Of a stretch of DNA of 5,573 nucleotides, positions 5,308 through 5,573 are shown piece by piece; position 1 is the first letter of the stretch, and each line of letters starts with the position of its first letter. A program made the translations under genes and the position numbers. This DNA is from JBAPRR01 sp049281195 (GTDB taxonomy: Bacteria; Actinomycetota; Acidimicrobiia; Acidimicrobiales; CAVXTF01). The DNA lies in NCBI GenBank assembly GCA_049281195.1, contig JBAPRR010000111.1:1-5573 (forward strand), in the 5' to 3' direction. The notes under the pieces were generated by a model. It saw only the letters and a list, made by a program, of their open reading frames with translations. It had not been told where the DNA came from and did no database searches.

Positions 5308-5535
5308 TCCTGCGAGCTCGACCAGCTCGCGAAGCTCAGGCGATATCTCGTCGAAGACGACACGCCCACTGAGCTTGGCGGCAAGCAACTGCAGACGCGC
5401 CACCTGATCAACGGAAGCAAAATCGGGACAGCAGGACCTTTCGATCACCCAGGCTCCGAGTGCAGATCCGTCATCTGCAACGATCCTCAGCCTTCCCCAC
5501 ACTTCGGGTGGACCCATCTCCGAATGGACGGACAC
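5290..5535 (-). CDS. Small STAS-like protein, function unknown
   Basis: An 81-residue product with no confident family assignment. Its second half, from PDFASVDQVARLQLLAAKL (37-55) to ISPELRELVELAGL (64-77), resembles the C-terminal half of STAS domains of SpoIIAA type (D-S-x-D, then a helix, then SPxxxRxLxxxGL). The residues aligned with the SpoIIAA phosphoserine region (MDSSG) read VDQVA, so the usual phospho-switch serine appears absent. The N-terminal part (VWGRLRIVADDGSALGAWVIE) could form the first strands. Starts: GTG 5535, the first available after an in-frame TGA at 5550-5548, or ATG 5517, giving 75 residues; neither has a well-spaced Shine-Dalgarno. Its stop lies inside the sigma gene, an 18-bp tail-to-tail overlap. 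Codon use looks genuine, with GC-rich third positions. A role beside the sigma factor is only suggested by position. Confidence 0.65.
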   Translation of the reverse strand: MSVHSEMGPPEVWGRLRIVADDGSALGAWVIERSCCPDFASVDQVARLQLLAAKLSGRVVFDEISPELRELVELAGLAVET

Positions 5536-5573
5536 CGGAACCGGAAATCATCGATGACGCCTGGCCCCCAGTC

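Overview
The window looks like actinobacterial chromosome. It is moderately high in GC, uses GTG starts and has tightly packed genes. It carries a DrrA/DrrB-type exporter and an ECF sigma factor with a SnoaL-like tail, a family typical of Actinobacteria. The first genes of its transcription units lack Shine-Dalgarno sequences and look leaderless, which is common in that phylum. I cannot place it to genus. I see no tRNA, rRNA, CRISPR array, insertion sequence or integrase.

Layout. Positions 2-790 (+) are the 3' part of an aldo/keto reductase whose start lies before the window. It converges on a two-gene exporter operon on the minus strand: the ATP-binding subunit (2609-1596), then the membrane subunit (1599-823), overlapping by 4 bp (GTGA). 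Divergent from that operon is a PadR-family repressor gene (2687-3295, +). The 77-bp gap between them is AT-rich and holds both promoters and a set of ACTAGT-like boxes spaced 15 bp apart. Exporter and regulator therefore form a classic self-contained, probably drug- or metabolite-inducible efflux module. PadR converges on a crotonase-fold gene (4139-3342, -) that lacks both canonical hydratase glutamates. A 190-bp divergent gap follows, with a 17-bp tandem repeat and two small dyads. It leads to an ECF sigma factor with a C-terminal SnoaL-like domain (4330-5307, +). The last gene (5535-5290, -) encodes a small protein resembling the C-terminal half of a STAS domain, and its 3' end overlaps the sigma gene's 3' end by 18 bp.

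Working together: only the PadR/ABC module is functionally linked with good confidence. The reductase, the crotonase and the sigma/STAS-like pair are separate units by orientation. The sigma factor has no obvious anti-sigma gene in view; its own SnoaL-like domain is the likely control element. Most of the window is ordinary. The points worth a second look are the shared operator/promoter region with apparent leaderless starts on both sides, the crotonase with altered active site, the repeat-built promoter in front of it, and the STAS-like gene tail-to-tail with the sigma factor.
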